This document shows, piece after piece, positions 1 through 5,331 of a stretch of 14,512 bases of DNA. Below the pieces are notes generated by a model. The model searched no databases. It was not told the origin of the DNA and worked only from the letters and a program-made list of their open reading frames with translations. Source of the stretch: Patescibacteria group bacterium (GTDB taxonomy: Bacteria; Patescibacteria; Microgenomatia; Levybacterales; UBA12049); NCBI GenBank assembly GCA_023379465.1, contig JAMCTM010000024.1, forward strand, positions 1 to 14,512, read 5' to 3'. Position 1 is the first letter of the stretch, and every line of letters starts with the position of its first letter. A program made the translations under genes and the position numbers.

Positions 1-2
1 TT

Positions 3-86
3 GATCGGCTACTCAAAACATACAGGAAACGGCCTGTTGGTAAAGGAAAATCTTACAGTAACATTTTTAATGAGGCAATTCGGTAA
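3..86 (+). CDS. possible C-terminal end of an unidentified protein (partial)
   Basis: Reading frame 3 is open from the window edge to TAA at 84-86 and encodes 27 residues rich in Lys, Arg, Tyr and Asn, a plausible basic C-terminus. Frame 1 is also open to 105, so the choice of frame is not secure. The stop lies one base before the -35 box of the next promoter, as expected if a gene ends here. The fragment is too short to assign a family. Confidence 0.3.
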   Translation, partial: DRLLKTYRKRPVGKGKSYSNIFNEAIR

Positions 87-87
87 T

Positions 88-117
88 TTGACATTTGGGA
101 CTTAATTTGTCTATACT
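88..117 (+). promoter_or_regulatory. strong sigma-70-type promoter of the 6S-like RNA
   Basis: A perfect TTGACA at 88-93 is followed after 18 nt by TATACT at 112-117. Initiation is predicted at about 124-125, exactly where the 5' strand of the terminal helix of the downstream structured RNA begins. No open reading frame with a credible start follows, which points to a noncoding transcript. Confidence 0.7.
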
Positions 118-124
118 ATTATTG

Positions 125-296
125 TTCTTTGGTATTAGAGGGGTTGAAGAATTTTCCTCTACAATTTCACTAAAGATGAGGTATTCTCTCTTTGCAGAGG
201 AAACAGAGCGAATCATTTTATATCTTAGGGTGTAAAATTGAGCTCACCTATTTTAAATCTTTGGGGAAATGTCAACCATGCTCGGTGCCAAAGAAT
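125..296 (+). ncRNA. ssrS: structured noncoding RNA, 6S RNA-like (candidate ssrS)
   Basis: The predicted transcript is about 172 nt, close to the usual 180-200 nt of 6S RNA, the RNA that binds sigma-70 RNA polymerase holoenzyme by mimicking an open promoter. Its ends pair: 125-136 with 284-295 (10 canonical or wobble pairs plus two G-U), 138-140 with 281-283, 142-147 (GGTTGA) with 272-277 (TCAACC), and 151-158 with 263-270. This gives a nearly continuous closing stem. The interior fits a large central bubble, an apical arm over about 171-227, and a small hairpin on the 3' side of the bubble (229-232 with 245-248), a feature known from 6S RNAs. A strong promoter ends 7 nt upstream, and T-rich sequence follows at 296-314. 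The pairings are seen in the sequence; the 6S identity is inferred from architecture only. It could be another structured RNA. Confidence 0.5.
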
Positions 297-321
297 TTGT
301 TTTTATTGATTTTACATCTTG

Positions 322-393
322 AGCCCGAAGCGAGAATCGAACTCGCGACCCTCTTCTTACCAAGAAGATGCTCTGCCACTGAGCCATTCGGGC
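322..393 (-). tRNA. tRNA-Thr(GGU)
   Basis: The reverse complement folds as a cloverleaf: acceptor GCCCGAA/TTCGGGC, a T arm with GTTCGATTC, and anticodon stem TCTTC/GAAGA enclosing the loop TTGGTAA, anticodon GGU. CCA is not encoded. It is the third and last gene of a minus-strand Thr-Tyr-Thr tRNA cluster and converges on the 6S-like RNA. Confidence 0.95.
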
Positions 394-455
394 GCTTATC
401 CATTGATTGTTATAAAAAATTCGCCGGTTGCTTCCTTAAGATAAACGAATATCAG

Positions 456-539
456 TGCTGGGTGAGGGACTCGAACCCCCGTAGCCCTTGCGGACGCCTC
501 GTCTACAGCGAGGTGCAATTGCCGCTATGCGAACCCAGC
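456..539 (-). tRNA. tRNA-Tyr(GUA)
   Basis: The acceptor stem GCTGGGT/ACCCAGC and anticodon stem CCTCG/CGAGG enclose the loop CTGTAGA, anticodon GUA. The long variable arm typical of bacterial class II tRNA-Tyr is present (GTCCGCAAGGGCTAC region), followed by a T arm with GTTCGAGTC. The discriminator base is A and CCA is not encoded. Confidence 0.95.
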
Positions 540-561
540 TAATTTAAGATATCTCAATAAG

Positions 562-633
562 AGCCGAGACCGGGATTCGAACCCGGGACCTGCTGTTTAC
601 AAAACAGCTGCTCTGCCACTGAGCCATCTCGGC
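562..633 (-). tRNA. tRNA-Thr(UGU)
   Basis: The acceptor GCCGAGA/TCTCGGC, T arm with GTTCGAATC, and anticodon stem GCTGT/ACAGC around the loop TTTGTAA give anticodon UGU. It is the first gene of the minus-strand tRNA cluster and lies 13 nt downstream of a -10 element. With the GGU gene it supplies two threonine isoacceptors on either side of tRNA-Tyr. CCA is not encoded. Confidence 0.95.
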
Positions 634-646
634 AATCCATATTGCT

Positions 647-655
647 ATTCTATCA
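647..655 (-). promoter_or_regulatory. extended -10 promoter of the Thr-Tyr-Thr tRNA cluster
   Basis: On the minus strand TGATAGAAT is an extended -10 element (TGnTAGAAT). Initiation would fall near 640, 7 nt before the first tRNA. The -35 region is weak (TTTTTA). It is divergent from the rpmG promoter within a 63-bp intergenic space. Confidence 0.5.
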
Positions 656-681
656 AACTTCTTTTAAATTAAAAAGTTATT

Positions 682-690
682 TGCTATAAT
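682..690 (+). promoter_or_regulatory. extended -10 promoter of rpmG, predicting a leaderless mRNA
   Basis: TGCTATAAT is a perfect extended -10. Only 6 nt separate it from the rpmG ATG at 697, so transcription should start at or beside the initiation codon. There is no good -35 box and no room for a Shine-Dalgarno site. Confidence 0.65.
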
Positions 691-696
691 TACCCC

Positions 697-873
697 ATGG
701 CAAAACAAGGAGAACATCGGCAGATTTTTGGACTAACCTGCTCCGTCTGCAAAAACAGAAATTACCTAACAGAAAGAAACAAGCTCAATACTCCGGATAA
801 ATTAAGGCTGACAAAATTTTGCCGCCACTGCCGCAAAAGAACCGAACATAAGGAAGTGGAAAAACTAAAATAG
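697..873 (+). CDS. rpmG: large subunit ribosomal protein bL33
   Basis: This 58-residue protein is a component of the 50S subunit near the E site. It has the zinc-binding arrangement of L33: C15-x-x-C18 in TCSVCKNRNY and C42-x-x-C45 in KFCRHCRKRT, together with the family's internal TERNKLNTPDKLRLTKF stretch and a basic Lys-rich C-terminus. The length is normal for L33. The start ATGGCAAAA follows an extended -10 by 6 nt, so the mRNA is predicted to be leaderless. It is followed by tRNA-Trp, matching the frequent bacterial order rpmG, tRNA-Trp, secE, nusG, although here a Fic cassette and other genes separate it from secE. The four-cysteine, zinc-binding form of L33 is retained. Confidence 0.92.
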   Translation: MAKQGEHRQIFGLTCSVCKNRNYLTERNKLNTPDKLRLTKFCRHCRKRTEHKEVEKLK

Positions 874-880
874 CCAGAGG

Positions 881-886
881 TATAAT
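881..886 (+). promoter_or_regulatory. possible -10 box for tRNA-Trp
   Basis: A consensus TATAAT lies just after the rpmG stop. Initiation would be near 893, 9 nt before the tRNA. No -35 box or TG extension is visible, so read-through from rpmG may be the main source of this tRNA. Confidence 0.3.
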
Positions 887-901
887 TAAAGGACTCCTTG
901 A

Positions 902-972
902 AGGTCGGTAGTTAAATGGCATAACAGGGGTCTCCAAAACCTCTATTGGGGGTTCGATTCCCTCCCGACCTG
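902..972 (+). tRNA. tRNA-Trp(CCA)
   Basis: Acceptor AGGTCGG/CCGACCT with discriminator G, anticodon stem GGGGT/ACCTC enclosing CTCCAAA (anticodon CCA), and T arm GGGGGTTCGATTCCCTC. The 3'-terminal CCA is not encoded. The last 11 nt of the gene and about 24 nt beyond recur at 1894-1930, on the far side of the Fic cassette, suggesting that this tRNA served as an integration site. Confidence 0.95.
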
Positions 973-996
973 CTGATGATATAGATTGATATATTT
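962..996 (+). repeat. direct repeat copy A: 3' end of tRNA-Trp plus flank (att-like)
   Basis: CTCCCGACCTGC at 962-973 is identical to 1894-1905. Continuing, 962-983 matches 1894-1915 at 20 of 22 positions, and after a 2-nt length difference GATATATTT at 988-996 matches 1922-1930. The repeat begins inside the T arm of tRNA-Trp, the usual position of tyrosine-recombinase attachment sites in tRNA genes. Together with copy B it brackets the Fic cassette. No integrase gene lies between the copies. Confidence 0.6.
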
Positions 997-1003
997 AGTA
1001 AAG

Positions 1004-1630
1004 CTATCTTAAATTTTCTGAAAGTGCATTTCCTATCAATTCTTCTAAAATAGAATAATCTCTTTCATCTGCTTTTTGCATTGCTTTCAGATAGTTTTTT
1101 CTATCTGCTTCTTTCTCTACTTTAATTTCAAGAGGCGGAAGATCAAGTTGTAAGGAGATAAAAAGTGTTAACATACGCGCAGTTCTCCCATTATAATCTT
1201 GAAACGGATGAATAAAAACAAATTTATGTTGAAACCAAGCAAGTAACTTTACCACTTCAATAATAAATGTTTCATCTTCTTTTTTCGGCAAGTGTTTTGA
1301 CCGTTCTACTAAATCATTACAAAGATTTGTAACAAGTTCTGGAACTTGAAAATATAGTGGAGCTTCTTTGTCAGAGAATGTTACTTGAATCTTTCTATAT
1401 TTTCCTGCCCACTCTGGAAAAATCCAGCCAAAAGAAACCTCATGTAATTTACATATGAAATCAGGAGCAACTGCTTCATTTTTATCTTTTCTAATCACTT
1501 TATCAATATATTCCAAACCTCTCTTCGTTCCCTCAATCTCAAATTGTAATAGTTTTGCACGAGGAACAATTCCAAACGCAGTTTCTTTATATGATGTTGC
1601 ACCTTGAGGTTTTGTAGACGATGTTGGCAT
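1004..1630 (-). CDS. Fic/DOC-family protein (probable AMP transferase, toxin of a two-gene module)
   Basis: This 208-residue protein carries the Fic active-site loop H141-PFQDYNGRTAR with catalytic His141, Asn147, Gly148, Arg149 and Arg152. An upstream segment, WAGKYRKIQV at residues 74-83, resembles the conserved pre-core region that forms the target-docking flap. Most Fic enzymes transfer AMP from ATP to a hydroxyl side chain of a target protein. The usual Gly of the HxFx(D/E)GNGR consensus is replaced by Tyr146. The N-terminus has QFEIEG, which lacks the Ser/Thr expected in a full inhibition motif. The ATG overlaps the stop of the 57-aa ORF upstream (TAATG), so the two are probably translated in a coupled way. 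The gene is AT-rich and lies in a cassette bounded by tRNA-Trp-derived repeats, consistent with acquisition. Family assignment is firm; toxicity and target are inferred. Confidence 0.85.
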   Translation of the reverse strand: MPTSSTKPQGATSYKETAFGIVPRAKLLQFEIEGTKRGLEYIDKVIRKDKNEAVAPDFICKLHEVSFGWIFPEWAGKYRKIQVTFSDKEAPLYFQVPELVTNLCNDLVERSKHLPKKEDETFIIEVVKLLAWFQHKFVFIHPFQDYNGRTARMLTLFISLQLDLPPLEIKVEKEADRKNYLKAMQKADERDYSILEELIGNALSENLR

Positions 1631-1803
1631 TATTTAAATAAGGCAGAAATCATCTTCCTTGTTACTGTTTCTCCTTCAAGTTTGGTTGTTCTAAAAATAA
1701 TTTCCGGCATAAAAGCACGGAAAATTCCCAACACATTTTTTTTCTTATTTGTGCGGTATTTTTTGTATGCGTTTATTAATTTTGTTTCAGTACGTTTTCC
1801 CAT
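1630..1803 (-). CDS. small ORF upstream of fic, candidate Fic inhibitor (antitoxin)
   Basis: This 57-residue ORF begins at ATG 1803 and ends in TAA, whose last A is the first base of the fic ATG. The protein is basic at its N-terminus (MGKRTETKLINAYKKY) and ends in RTTKLEGETVTRKMISALFK. It contains T39-x-x-x-E43-G44, matching the published (S/T)xxxE(G/N) motif by which Fic inhibitors place a Glu in the ATP site. In class I Fic modules this helix sits on a separate small antitoxin encoded beside the enzyme, as in VbhA/VbhT. A promoter with TTGCTA and TATACT stands directly upstream with 6 nt between the -10 and the ATG, supporting this start and a leaderless message. No clear helix-turn-helix is visible. 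The ORF is seen directly; the inhibitor role is inferred from motif and position. Confidence 0.65.
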   Translation of the reverse strand: MGKRTETKLINAYKKYRTNKKKNVLGIFRAFMPEIIFRTTKLEGETVTRKMISALFK

Positions 1804-1809
1804 ACATGC

Positions 1810-1838
1810 AGTATAGTGTACTTTTTACTTTATAGCAA
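1810..1838 (-). promoter_or_regulatory. promoter of the Fic module
   Basis: Minus-strand -35 TTGCTA (1833-1838) and -10 TATACT (1810-1815) are separated by 17 nt. The -10 ends 6 nt before the ATG at 1803, the same geometry as at rpmG and rplK. The -35 box is itself one arm of an inverted repeat (1833-1845). Confidence 0.6.
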
Positions 1839-1860
1839 ATTGCTATGTAAATTGCTATGT
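1833..1860. promoter_or_regulatory. repeat array over the -35 box, candidate operator
   Basis: Three copies of the half-site TTGCTA occur: one inverted (TAGCAA, 1833-1838) and two direct (1840-1845, 1852-1857). The first two form a 13-bp palindrome, TAGCAAATTGCTA. A 12-bp unit, AAATTGCTATGT, is perfectly repeated in tandem at 1837-1848 and 1849-1860. Covering the -35 box of the Fic module is the position expected for autorepression. Confidence 0.5.
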
Positions 1861-1893
1861 GAATTCTGACAGAAATACGTTCCAATAAAGTTA

Positions 1894-1930
1894 CTCCCGA
1901 CCTGCCGATGACATATCTATAGATATATTT
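1894..1930 (+). repeat. direct repeat copy B: duplicated 3' end of tRNA-Trp (att-like)
   Basis: CTCCCGACCTGC repeats the end of the tRNA-Trp gene exactly. The similarity continues through the flank with two substitutions and one 2-nt length difference, to GATATATTT at 1922-1930. No other part of a tRNA is present here. This is the expected remnant at the distal boundary of an element inserted at the tRNA 3' end. Confidence 0.6.
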
Positions 1931-1940
1931 TGTCAGCGGC
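1904..1940. repeat. 37-bp imperfect inverted repeat with a 14-bp perfect palindrome
   Basis: GCCG at 1904 and TGACA at 1909 pair with TGTCA at 1931 and CGGC at 1937, with a single A/G mismatch. Inside lies the perfect palindrome ATATCTATAGATAT (1913-1926). It overlaps the distal tRNA repeat. No T-run follows on either strand, so it is not a standard terminator. A recombinase core site or a protein-binding site is possible. Confidence 0.5.
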
Positions 1941-1969
1941 AAAAATGAATGAAGAAAATGAATGAGCTA

Positions 1970-1998
1970 TTGACTTTTGGCCGGAAATCTTCTTTACT
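1970..1998 (+). promoter_or_regulatory. putative promoter of the small membrane protein and GH18 genes
   Basis: TTGACT at 1970-1975, a 17-nt spacer, and TTTACT at 1993-1998 (4 of 6 to consensus). The ATG at 2016 is 17 nt further on. The match is moderate, but no better promoter exists between the cassette and this gene. Confidence 0.35.
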
Positions 1999-2015
1999 AC
2001 GAATAGACAGGCATT

Positions 2016-2321
2016 ATGGCGGAGATTATTTCGTTCGGAAATTACCAGCGGAGGCTAAATATTTTTCAATCCTTTTGGCTTGACATTAAGGGATTAAGCA
2101 CCTTTACAAAGCTGGTAATTGCCACTATTATTATTCTCACCCTAGCCCTGAACTACGCTTCGGAAAAAATACAGACATATATTAGTCATGCCGCCCCCAC
2201 GGTTGAAGTGAGCACCGCCCTTCCTCCTAACTGCCATCTGGCGGTTGATTTTAGCGCCTGCGGCAAAAAATCCGTTTGCAAGGAAACACCGTTTGCAGTC
2301 TGCGGGAAAAATCCAAAATAA
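2016..2321 (+). CDS. small membrane protein with a four-cysteine extracytoplasmic tail, unknown function
   Basis: This 101-residue protein has an N-terminal segment of about 30 residues, one predicted transmembrane helix at about residues 31-48 (TKLVIATIIILTLALN), and a tail of about 50 residues with cysteines at 73, 82, 88 and 96. CGK occurs twice near the C-terminus. An even number of Cys in a probably exported tail suggests disulfide bonds. No lipobox or known domain is recognised. It ends 3 nt before the start of the GH18-type hydrolase, so the two are almost certainly one operon and may act together at the cell surface. The start codon lacks an obvious Shine-Dalgarno sequence. Function is unknown. 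Confidence 0.65.
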   Translation: MAEIISFGNYQRRLNIFQSFWLDIKGLSTFTKLVIATIIILTLALNYASEKIQTYISHAAPTVEVSTALPPNCHLAVDFSACGKKSVCKETPFAVCGKNPK

Positions 2322-2324
2322 AAT

Positions 2325-3776
2325 ATGCAGGATAAGTTTATTGAGACCGCAAAACAGTATCTTACCCTTCATCCGGAATATAAACAAAATTTCGAACAGC
2401 TTGTTTTTCGGCTCAAGCTGATCGGAGTGCCCGAAAATAAAATACAAAATGTCCTAAACGAATTAACAAAAGATACGGCTATGCAGTATCCTAAGACGGC
2501 ATCCCCGCGAAAATCCTATGGGAAACTGCTGGTAATACTCTACCTTATCGCCCTTTCCGCCATGTTATTTTTCATTTTGTTTTCATCAAGAATAAAACAG
2601 CCGCAAAAGGTTATTTCCTATGTGATTCCAAGCCCCAATACCCAAACCAAGCCTTTTTTACCGTCAATACCAACAAACGGAATTATAAAACAGGTATATG
2701 CAAGTACTCTGCCGGTAAACATGCAGCAGGTTTTTTCCTATCCTGTCCGGAACGTTCAAATTGTTTCTTCCCTGCGTCCCAAAAAAGAGGTCATCGGATT
2801 CATTCCCTACTGGGATATGGATGTTCTTGATAAATTAAATCTAAGCGAATTAACAACCGCCAGCCTCTTTGGCATAGAACCCGACGCAGAGGGCAATATT
2901 ATTATCACCGACTCAAACGGACAATCCGACGGCGGATGGACAATGTGGAACGACCCAAGGCTGCCCGCGTTTATCCTGAAGCTCCAGAAAAGACAAATCA
3001 AGGTGGTGTTAACCGTCAAAAGCTTCTCCAACAGCAATATGGATCAGCTTCTCGCTTCAACCGACGCCCAGAAAAAACTTATTTCAAATATCGTCTATAT
3101 GGTAAGCTCAAAAAACCTTGACGGAGTCAATATTGATTTTGAATATACCGGGGCTGCCTCTAATAATCTGCGAAACGAATTCACTATTTTTATCACCTCG
3201 CTTAGCACCGCGCTTAAAAATGAATTTCCCAAGGCGAGCCTGACTGTTGACACCTATGCCTCATCGGGCGTAAAAGACGATCTCTTTGATTTGCCGGCGC
3301 TTGCTTTAAGCATTGATTCGTTTGTGGTCATGGGGTATGATTTTCACACTCCTTATACCGGCCCCGGCCCGGTTTCCCCTCTGACAGGCGAAAAAAGCAT
3401 CACGAGCTACCTGGCAAATTATTTACGCAAGGTTCCATCGGATAAGGTTATTTTAGCTGTGCCTTACTACGGCTACGATTGGGAATTGAACGGTTCAAGC
3501 CCAAACTCAACCTCTATCCTTAGCTATGCCGATATTTTAGGGCTTATCGGCGGACACGAGATCAACTGGAGCAGTGTTTCCGAAACGCCCTGGTACGCGT
3601 ACACCGATAGCCAGGGAAACCAGCACCAGGTTTATTTTGACAATATCCGATCCCTGGGCTTAAAATATGACCTTGTTAATCAAATGCAGCTTAAGGGAAT
3701 CGCGATATGGGCGTTAGGCTACGAAGGAGAGCATACCGGTCTTGACCAGCTCATTGCCCAAAAATTTGCCTATTAA
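2325..3776 (+). CDS. membrane-anchored glycoside hydrolase family 18-type protein (YaaH/SleL-like)
   Basis: This 483-residue protein has a cytoplasmic N-terminal part (1-66), one transmembrane helix at about 67-87, a linker of roughly 60 residues, then a GH18-like TIM barrel from about residue 153 (KKEVIGFIPYWDMD) to the end. The catalytic strand reads DGVNIDFE at 266-273, with Glu273 as the expected acid/base. The Asn variant of DGxDxDxE is shared with the spore-cortex and peptidoglycan-directed YaaH/SleL group. Further GH18 signatures are VVMGYDFHTPYTGPGPVSPL and the terminal GIAIWALGYEGE. It probably cleaves N-acetylglucosamine-containing envelope glycan outside the membrane, but substrate cannot be told from sequence. 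Its stop codon overlaps that of the convergent PAP2 gene, so no terminator separates them. Confidence 0.85.
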   Translation: MQDKFIETAKQYLTLHPEYKQNFEQLVFRLKLIGVPENKIQNVLNELTKDTAMQYPKTASPRKSYGKLLVILYLIALSAMLFFILFSSRIKQPQKVISYVIPSPNTQTKPFLPSIPTNGIIKQVYASTLPVNMQQVFSYPVRNVQIVSSLRPKKEVIGFIPYWDMDVLDKLNLSELTTASLFGIEPDAEGNIIITDSNGQSDGGWTMWNDPRLPAFILKLQKRQIKVVLTVKSFSNSNMDQLLASTDAQKKLISNIVYMVSSKNLDGVNIDFEYTGAASNNLRNEFTIFITSLSTALKNEFPKASLTVDTYASSGVKDDLFDLPALALSIDSFVVMGYDFHTPYTGPGPVSPLTGEKSITSYLANYLRKVPSDKVILAVPYYGYDWELNGSSPNSTSILSYADILGLIGGHEINWSSVSETPWYAYTDSQGNQHQVYFDNIRSLGLKYDLVNQMQLKGIAIWALGYEGEHTGLDQLIAQKFAY

Positions 3777-4405
3777 ATAAAAATAGCGCTCAAAAATCCA
3801 AGACCGGCGCCCAGAAGCCCGCCGCCCACAACATCGGTTGTCCAATGTTCCCCAAGATAAACCCTGCTGACTAACATAGTGGCGTCAAACAAAACTATTA
3901 TAAACAGAATGATCAATTTTTGTATTTGACTGATCTTTTTGTATCGGCCAAGAATAAGAAAGACCACTATTGATATAAAAAGGGTTCGGGCGCTGTGACC
4001 GGAAGGATAAGACGATCCCGGCTGGACATAGCTTGAGGGAAAAAAGAAGTTAATGTTGTAGCGGAAAAACATAAAAGGAGGGCCGGGATGGGTTACGAAT
4101 ATCTTGCCGAAAAGCTCTATAAAGAAAACAAAGCCGTAAGATATAAGAACAAAAATTCCCCTCACTCTTCTATTTAAAAACAGCATTAAAAGCAAAAACA
4201 ATGTCGCAACCTCGGCACTGCCCAAAAGGCTGAAGAAAGAAAACAAGCTGTCAAAACGCCTTGGTATATGATTCTGGAGCCTAACGGTGGTGTCAAAATC
4301 AAACTGGTAAAAAATATCCTTGTGAACAAGGTAAGAGAAGTAAACAAAGAGAAAAAATAAGCCAAATCCTAAAAAAATATAGATCAGACGCGATTTTAAA
4401 AACAT
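3773..4405 (-). CDS. PAP2-family membrane phosphatase
   Basis: This 210-residue polytopic protein has about six hydrophobic segments. Motif 2 (PSGH, residues 134-137) and motif 3 (SRVYLGEHWTTD, Ser180, Arg181, His187, Asp191) of the type 2 phosphatidic acid phosphatase family are intact, giving the catalytic His pair. Motif 1 (KxxxxxxRP) is degenerate: Lys101 is followed by IFVTHPGPP, without the Arg. Members dephosphorylate lipid phosphates such as phosphatidate or undecaprenyl diphosphate. It starts 8 nt after the galU-type gene, on the same strand, so they form an operon. Undecaprenyl-phosphate recycling for surface glycans would suit that neighbour, but this is inference. Confidence 0.85.
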   Translation of the reverse strand: MFLKSRLIYIFLGFGLFFLFVYFSYLVHKDIFYQFDFDTTVRLQNHIPRRFDSLFSFFSLLGSAEVATLFLLLMLFLNRRVRGIFVLISYGFVFFIELFGKIFVTHPGPPFMFFRYNINFFFPSSYVQPGSSYPSGHSARTLFISIVVFLILGRYKKISQIQKLIILFIIVLFDATMLVSRVYLGEHWTTDVVGGGLLGAGLGFLSAIFI

Positions 4406-4413
4406 TAGAAATT

Positions 4414-5313
4414 CTACTCACCAAGCTTGAGCTTTTTTAAAAAATCCCTAAACGCCCCGTTTATGTCCGGGTGCTCAAGGCCAAACTCAACCACGGTTTT
4501 AAGATATTCCAGCTTATTGCCGGTATCGTAATATTTGCCTCCTTTAATTTCGGCCGCGACCACCCGCTTGCCGTCGGCAAGCATAAGTTTTAGGGCGTCA
4601 TTATAATACAACTCTTCGCCCTCGCCAAGATTTTCGAAGGCCTTATCCAAATATTCAAATATATCGGGCGTGAAAATAAAGCCCGAGACGTTAGCCAGAT
4701 TAGAAGGCGCCTTGCTCTTACCCGGTTTCTCGATGATAACATCCACGTCTATTACTCCATCCTTTAAAAGCCTGCCCCCGGCAAAACCATAGCGCTCGTA
4801 ATCCTCCTCTTTAGAAACCTTAACACTGCCTAAAATCGAACAGTTATATTTTTCGTAAACATCCATCAGCTGTTGAAATCGGGAAGGCTTGGAAACAATA
4901 AAATCATCACTCCAGGCATAAATAAAAGGCTCATCCCCTATTAAATGCCTGATATTCAAAAGAGGGGTTCCGTTGCCGTAGGGGCCTTTTTGCCTGACAT
5001 AAATAAAATTTGCCATTCTGGATATTTTTTCTACCTCTTCCAAAAGGGGACGTTTCTTTTCTCCTCCCATTCTGAGGTTTTCTATAAGGTCTAAGTTCGC
5101 GGCGTCAAAGTGATCCTCTATTGTCCTTTTGTGATAACCGGTTACCAAAATTATATCCGTAATCCCCGCCTCCACCGCCTCCTCAACAACGTACTGAATA
5201 ACAGGCTTGTCAACAATGGGAAGCATTTCTTTGGGCATGGCCTTGGTCTGGGGAAGAAATCTTGTGCCAAAGCCGGCGGCCGGAATAACCACCTTTCGTA
5301 TCTTATTCTTCAT
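4414..5313 (-). CDS. galU: UTP-glucose-1-phosphate uridylyltransferase (GalU-type nucleotidyltransferase)
   Basis: This 299-residue protein has the typical GalU length. The N-terminal nucleotide-binding signature AAGFGTRFLPQTKAMPKEML lies at residues 12-31, followed by DKPVIQYVVEEAVEAGI. WSDDF supplies the metal-binding Asp region, and NVSGFIFTPDIF and GKYYDTGNKLEYLK are characteristic sugar-binding and C-terminal motifs. The enzyme makes UDP-glucose from UTP and glucose-1-phosphate for glycan synthesis. The loop QKGPYGNGTP differs from the usual QxxxLGLGHAV, so another sugar-1-phosphate or nucleotide cannot be excluded. It is the first gene of a minus-strand operon with the PAP2 phosphatase. 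A strong promoter (TTGACA/TAAAAT) gives a leader of about 64 nt containing a stable hairpin. Confidence 0.88.
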   Translation of the reverse strand: MKNKIRKVVIPAAGFGTRFLPQTKAMPKEMLPIVDKPVIQYVVEEAVEAGITDIILVTGYHKRTIEDHFDAANLDLIENLRMGGEKKRPLLEEVEKISRMANFIYVRQKGPYGNGTPLLNIRHLIGDEPFIYAWSDDFIVSKPSRFQQLMDVYEKYNCSILGSVKVSKEEDYERYGFAGGRLLKDGVIDVDVIIEKPGKSKAPSNLANVSGFIFTPDIFEYLDKAFENLGEGEELYYNDALKLMLADGKRVVAAEIKGGKYYDTGNKLEYLKTVVEFGLEHPDINGAFRDFLKKLKLGE

Positions 5314-5331
5314 TGTTTATTTGAGATTTGA

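Noticed and set aside
192..542. 116-aa plus-strand open frame
   Set aside because: It runs antisense through two tRNA genes and through half of the structured RNA. Its residues merely reflect tRNA sequence.
1604..1816. 70-aa plus-strand open frame opposite the Fic module
   Set aside because: It is the complement of the 57-aa minus-strand ORF, which has a promoter, a coupled stop/start and a family motif. The plus-strand frame has none of these.
1904..1940. Intrinsic terminator at the inverted repeat
   Set aside because: No T-run follows on the plus or minus strand and the pairing has a long AT-rich centre.
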